From contig JAQVJP010000012.1 of the NCBI GenBank assembly GCA_028695145.1, forward strand, positions 1 through 37,062: a stretch of DNA of 37,062 nucleotides. The letters are read 5' to 3'. Made by a program: the position numbers and the translations under genes. The notes under the pieces are model-generated. The model saw only the letters and a list, made by a program, of their open reading frames with translations, was not told the origin of the DNA and ran no database searches. Source of the DNA: Eubacteriales bacterium (GTDB lineage: Bacteria; Bacillota; Clostridia; Saccharofermentanales; UBA5734). Numbering within the stretch: the stretch's first letter is position 1; each line of letters opens with the position of its first letter. Below are positions 34,339-37,062 of the stretch, one piece after another.

Positions 34339-36147
34339 ATGAATAAAATTGTCCAGATAGATAATGTTTCTTTTCATTATCATCAACATCAGCAGGAACC
34401 GCTTCTTGCGGTTGATGAAGTTAGTATGAGCCTGGAACGCGGTAAACATACTGCTGTTCTTGGTAGAAATGGCTCCGGCAAGTCAACCTTGGCTCGTCTC
34501 GTTAACGCGCTCGAACAGCCTGATCATGGTACTATTCTGGTGGCGGGCTTAAATACATCTGATGATAAATCAATTTGGGAAATTCGTAGCACTTGCGGTA
34601 TGGTTTTTCAGAACCCGGATAATCAGATCGTTGGGACAACTGTTGAGGAAGATGTTGCGTTTGGACCTGAAAATCTTGGTGTAGAGCCATCACAGATCCG
34701 AAAACTTGTAGATGAATCGCTTGCCCGTGTTGGTCTTGCAGATGCTGCGCAGCGTCCGCCTCATCTTCTGTCAGGTGGACAGAAGCAGAAGCTTGCGATT
34801 GCCGGTATTCTTGCGATGAAACCTAAATGCCTTATACTTGATGAATCTACTGCTATGCTTGATCCGGTAAGTCGTAATGATTTCATGCGTCTTGTGCAGA
34901 CATTAATTGCTGTTGAAGGTATTACTGTAATCAATATTACTCATCATATGGAAGAAGTATTACTTGCTGATCAGGTTTATGTGATGGATCACGGGAAAAT
35001 TATAATGACTGGAAGTCCAGCTGAAATTTTCGAACAAGTTGATCAAATTAAGAGTCTTGGTCTTGATGTACCGGTTCATATGGAAATTACCTGGGAACTT
35101 GCGAGACTTACGGGCAATCAATTGAAACAGCTTGAAACGGCCGAATGGGAAGGTGCTGTGAAGGCTGTGGAAAGAATTATAAGCAGTGATGCGGCTAACG
35201 ATGTTAGCACAGCAAAACAAGATATGCAGGATTTCAAATCAATTTCAAATAAATCTGATTATTCGAATAGCAATGACTCTGACAGTAAAGAGAAAGTTAT
35301 TTCTGTCCAGAATTTGACATATACATATAATCGCGGAACATCAATGGCTCAAGAAGCATTGTCGGATGTATCGTTTGAAATAAACCGCGGAGAATTGTTC
35401 GGCATTATAGGACATAGCGGATCCGGTAAGTCTACATTAATTCAGCATTTAAATGGACTTATACGACCACAGCAGGGAACGGTTCATGTTCTTGGATGGT
35501 CAGTATCGCAAAACGCGGATGTCAAAAAAATTAGACAGAAGGCAGGTCTATTATTTCAGTATCCAGAGCATCAGTTGTTTGAAGAAACCGTATTCCAGGA
35601 TATTGCTTTTGGACCCAAGAGAATGGGACTTGATGCTAATGAGATCGACAAGCGTGTGCTTGCTGCAGCTGAAATAACAGGTCTTAGTCAGGAAATACTG
35701 GAGAGGTCTCCATTTGAACTCTCCGGAGGTCAGAAGAGAAGGGTTGCGATTGCCGGTATTCTTGCTATGAAGCCAGAGATCCTTATTCTTGATGAGCCGG
35801 CTGCCGGTCTGGATCCAGCCGGACGTGATGAGATTCTTTCATATGCCGCACAGCTCAGAGAAATGGGAGTAACAGTAATTCTTGTTTCACACAGCATGGA
35901 AGACATTGCCAGACTTGCCGATCGTATTCTGGTATTACGCGATGGCAAGATTCATGCCTGTGGTAAGCCTCAAGAGGTTTTTGTTGACGAATCATATTTA
36001 CGACAAGCAGGGTTGTCATTGCCAAGAGCTAAGGCTTTTCTTGAGTCAGTTGCTATGAGTTTCCCTGAAATTAATACTGACTTCTATACTCCGGAAACCG
36101 CGGTGGCTGAACTTCTAAGATATAAAAAAGACAGGAGGATGCAGTAA
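34339..36147 (+). CDS. Fused double ECF transporter ATPase EcfA1-EcfA2
   Basis: This uninterrupted 602-aa frame contains two complete ABC ATPases. The first (about 1-275) has Walker A GRNGSGKST (42-50), signature LSGGQKQKL near 144 and DESTAMLDP, as in EcfA1. A polar linker rich in Ser, Asp and Asn spans about 277-317. The second (about 318-602) has Walker A GHSGSGKST near 358, signature LSGGQKRRV near 460 and DEPAAGLDP, as in EcfA2. Firmicutes usually encode these as two genes after rplQ. The product should pair with EcfT and energise many S components including RibU. The ribosome-binding site is weak (GTAGGTG). Confidence 0.93.
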   Translation: MNKIVQIDNVSFHYHQHQQEPLLAVDEVSMSLERGKHTAVLGRNGSGKSTLARLVNALEQPDHGTILVAGLNTSDDKSIWEIRSTCGMVFQNPDNQIVGTTVEEDVAFGPENLGVEPSQIRKLVDESLARVGLADAAQRPPHLLSGGQKQKLAIAGILAMKPKCLILDESTAMLDPVSRNDFMRLVQTLIAVEGITVINITHHMEEVLLADQVYVMDHGKIIMTGSPAEIFEQVDQIKSLGLDVPVHMEITWELARLTGNQLKQLETAEWEGAVKAVERIISSDAANDVSTAKQDMQDFKSISNKSDYSNSNDSDSKEKVISVQNLTYTYNRGTSMAQEALSDVSFEINRGELFGIIGHSGSGKSTLIQHLNGLIRPQQGTVHVLGWSVSQNADVKKIRQKAGLLFQYPEHQLFEETVFQDIAFGPKRMGLDANEIDKRVLAAAEITGLSQEILERSPFELSGGQKRRVAIAGILAMKPEILILDEPAAGLDPAGRDEILSYAAQLREMGVTVILVSHSMEDIARLADRILVLRDGKIHACGKPQEVFVDESYLRQAGLSLPRAKAFLESVAMSFPEINTDFYTPETAVAELLRYKKDRRMQ

Positions 36148-36953
36148 TGTTAGGAAACATCTCTCTTGGTCGTTATTATCCAGCTGATTCGGTTTTACAC
36201 CGGCTTGATCCGCGAACCAAACTTCTGGGCGTTATAGTGTTTATGATCTTGATTTTTATGTCCCAGACTATTCAGGCAATGGGTTTACTTGCGTTACTGA
36301 CTATCATATTGATTATGATGTCAAATGTTCCTGTAAAACAAGTGTTAATGGGACTTAAACCAATTCTGTTTATACTAATTTTTGCTTTTGTACTTAATGT
36401 GTTTTCGGGTAATAGTGATGTGGTATGGTTTCGAATCGGTCCGTTGCGCGTGACTGATCAGGGTGTTTATACAGCTATTAGAATGGCTGTGCGCTTGGCG
36501 CTGCTGATTTTGAATACAACTTTATTATTGACTCTTACTACAACACCTGTGATGGTTTCAGATGCTATGGAGAAACTACTTAAGCCTCTCAGTAAATTCG
36601 GTTTTCCGGCACATGAAATGGCGATGATGATGTCAATTGCACTGAGATTTGTGCCTACACTGCTTGAAGAAACAGAGAAGATTATGAAGGCTCAATCATC
36701 GCGTGGAGCTGATTATGATACAGGTGGACTTATAAGCAAGGCCAGAGGTTTGGTCTCCGTCTTAATACCTCTGTTTGTGAGTGCCTTCAAAAGGGCGGAA
36801 GATCTCGCAACCGCCATGGAAGCGCGCTGTTATCGAGGTGGCGAGGGAAGAACAAGGATGAAGAGTCTTAAATTTACAAGAACAGATAGTGCTTTTATGA
36901 TCTTTCTTCTGATTTCTATTGCGGCAGTAATCATCCTGCAGTATGTTATCTGA
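36147..36953 (+). CDS. ecfT: ECF transporter T component
   Basis: This 268-aa membrane scaffold joins the ATPases to interchangeable S components. The N-terminus (LGRYYPADSVLHRLDPRTKLLGVI) is diagnostic. About five hydrophobic helices and the coupling-helix motif KAQSSRGADYDTGG, of the usual A-R-G type, are present. It shares one base with the ecfA stop (TAATG), and AGGAGG lies 8 nt upstream. Confidence 0.95.
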   Translation: MLGNISLGRYYPADSVLHRLDPRTKLLGVIVFMILIFMSQTIQAMGLLALLTIILIMMSNVPVKQVLMGLKPILFILIFAFVLNVFSGNSDVVWFRIGPLRVTDQGVYTAIRMAVRLALLILNTTLLLTLTTTPVMVSDAMEKLLKPLSKFGFPAHEMAMMMSIALRFVPTLLEETEKIMKAQSSRGADYDTGGLISKARGLVSVLIPLFVSAFKRAEDLATAMEARCYRGGEGRTRMKSLKFTRTDSAFMIFLLISIAAVIILQYVI

Positions 36954-36994
36954 TATAATCAATTCAAATAAAAGCTGGTCGGAGGTAACCCATA

Positions 36995-37062
36995 ATGAGT
37001 TATTACGTAGGAATAGATCTTGGCGGTACCAATATAAAAGCAGGTATTGTCAATGACAAAGG
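36995..37062 (+). CDS. ROK-family sugar kinase, glucokinase-like (5' part only)
   Basis: The first 22 codons read MSYYVGIDLGGTNIKAGIVNDK, the phosphate-1 motif of ROK kinases; the gene runs off the window. GGAGGT precedes the ATG by 8 nt. It starts 41 nt after ecfT in the same direction. It could be a glucokinase, but other ROK sugar kinases or repressors cannot be excluded from this fragment. Confidence 0.8.
   Translation, partial: MSYYVGIDLGGTNIKAGIVNDK

Noticed and set aside
35160-35300. Frameshift or hidden stop between the two EcfA domains
   Set aside because: The frame is open throughout and the linker has ordinary codon use; there is no sign of a second start with a strong ribosome-binding site.
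1-37062. CRISPR arrays, insertion sequences, prophage, tRNA or rRNA genes
   Set aside because: No regularly spaced repeats, transposase or integrase motifs, or tRNA/rRNA signatures were seen while reading either strand.

Overview
The window is about 37 kb of a low-to-mid GC, Gram-positive (Firmicutes, class Clostridia-like) chromosome. The evidence is strong AGGAGG-type ribosome-binding sites, an FMN riboswitch in front of an ECF-type riboflavin S component, the S10-spc-alpha ribosomal supercluster with type-Z S14, a KOW-domain protein between map and infA, an ECF transporter module directly after rplQ, and an expanded L17. I cannot name the genus. I see no phage, insertion sequence, CRISPR array, rRNA or tRNA. 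The region is essentially housekeeping, and its interest lies in unusual protein architectures and RNA or DNA structures rather than in a new defence or mobile system.

Layout. (1) 1-2027, plus strand: the tail of an unidentified gene, a 17-bp palindrome carrying a promoter, an FMN riboswitch with terminator, ribU, a translationally coupled DUF2752 membrane protein, and a small two-helix membrane protein. (2) 6869-2030, minus strand: an arginine operon argC-argB-argD-argF-GNAT with a promoter upstream of argC. argJ and argA are absent, and the last gene is a small GNAT acetyltransferase. (3) 7334-8449: an orphan MsmX/UgpC-type sugar-importer ATPase with its own terminator. (4) 8672-17658, plus strand: a CdaR/PucR-type regulator followed by a cell-envelope set: ftsE (with a long acidic tail), ftsX, a PcsB/EnvC-like M23 protein, an S41 C-terminal processing protease, a methyltransferase, hslO (Hsp33) and a PdaA-like polysaccharide deacetylase. 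(5) 17735-34324: promoter and about 280-nt leader, then rpsJ-rplC-rplD-rplW-rplB-rpsS-rplV-rpsC-rplP-rpmC-rpsQ-rplN-rplX-rplE-rpsZ-rpsH-rplF-rplR-rpsE-rpmD-rplO-secY-adk-map-KOW-infA-rpmJ-rpsM-rpsK-rpsD-rpoA-rplQ, ending at a strong terminator. (6) 34339-end: a single-chain double ATPase EcfA1-EcfA2, ecfT, and the first codons of a ROK-family sugar kinase.

How it fits together. RibU at the start needs an ECF energising module (two ATPases plus EcfT), and such a module lies at the other end of the window. The ftsEX-M23-Ctp-PdaA block looks like a peptidoglycan-remodelling unit: FtsEX gates a coiled-coil hydrolase or activator outside the cell, Ctp is a candidate processing protease, and PdaA modifies glycan strands. 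The ribosomal cluster has at least five candidate regulatory RNA structures (S10 leader, rplC upstream hairpin, rpsH-rplF gap, secY-adk terminator, rpmJ-rpsM gap). L22 and L17 are clearly longer than their usual family lengths. rpmD (59 aa) and rpmJ (37 aa) are real genes missing from the ORF track. Several ORF-track starts were moved downstream because the Shine-Dalgarno sequence lies inside the track ORF.
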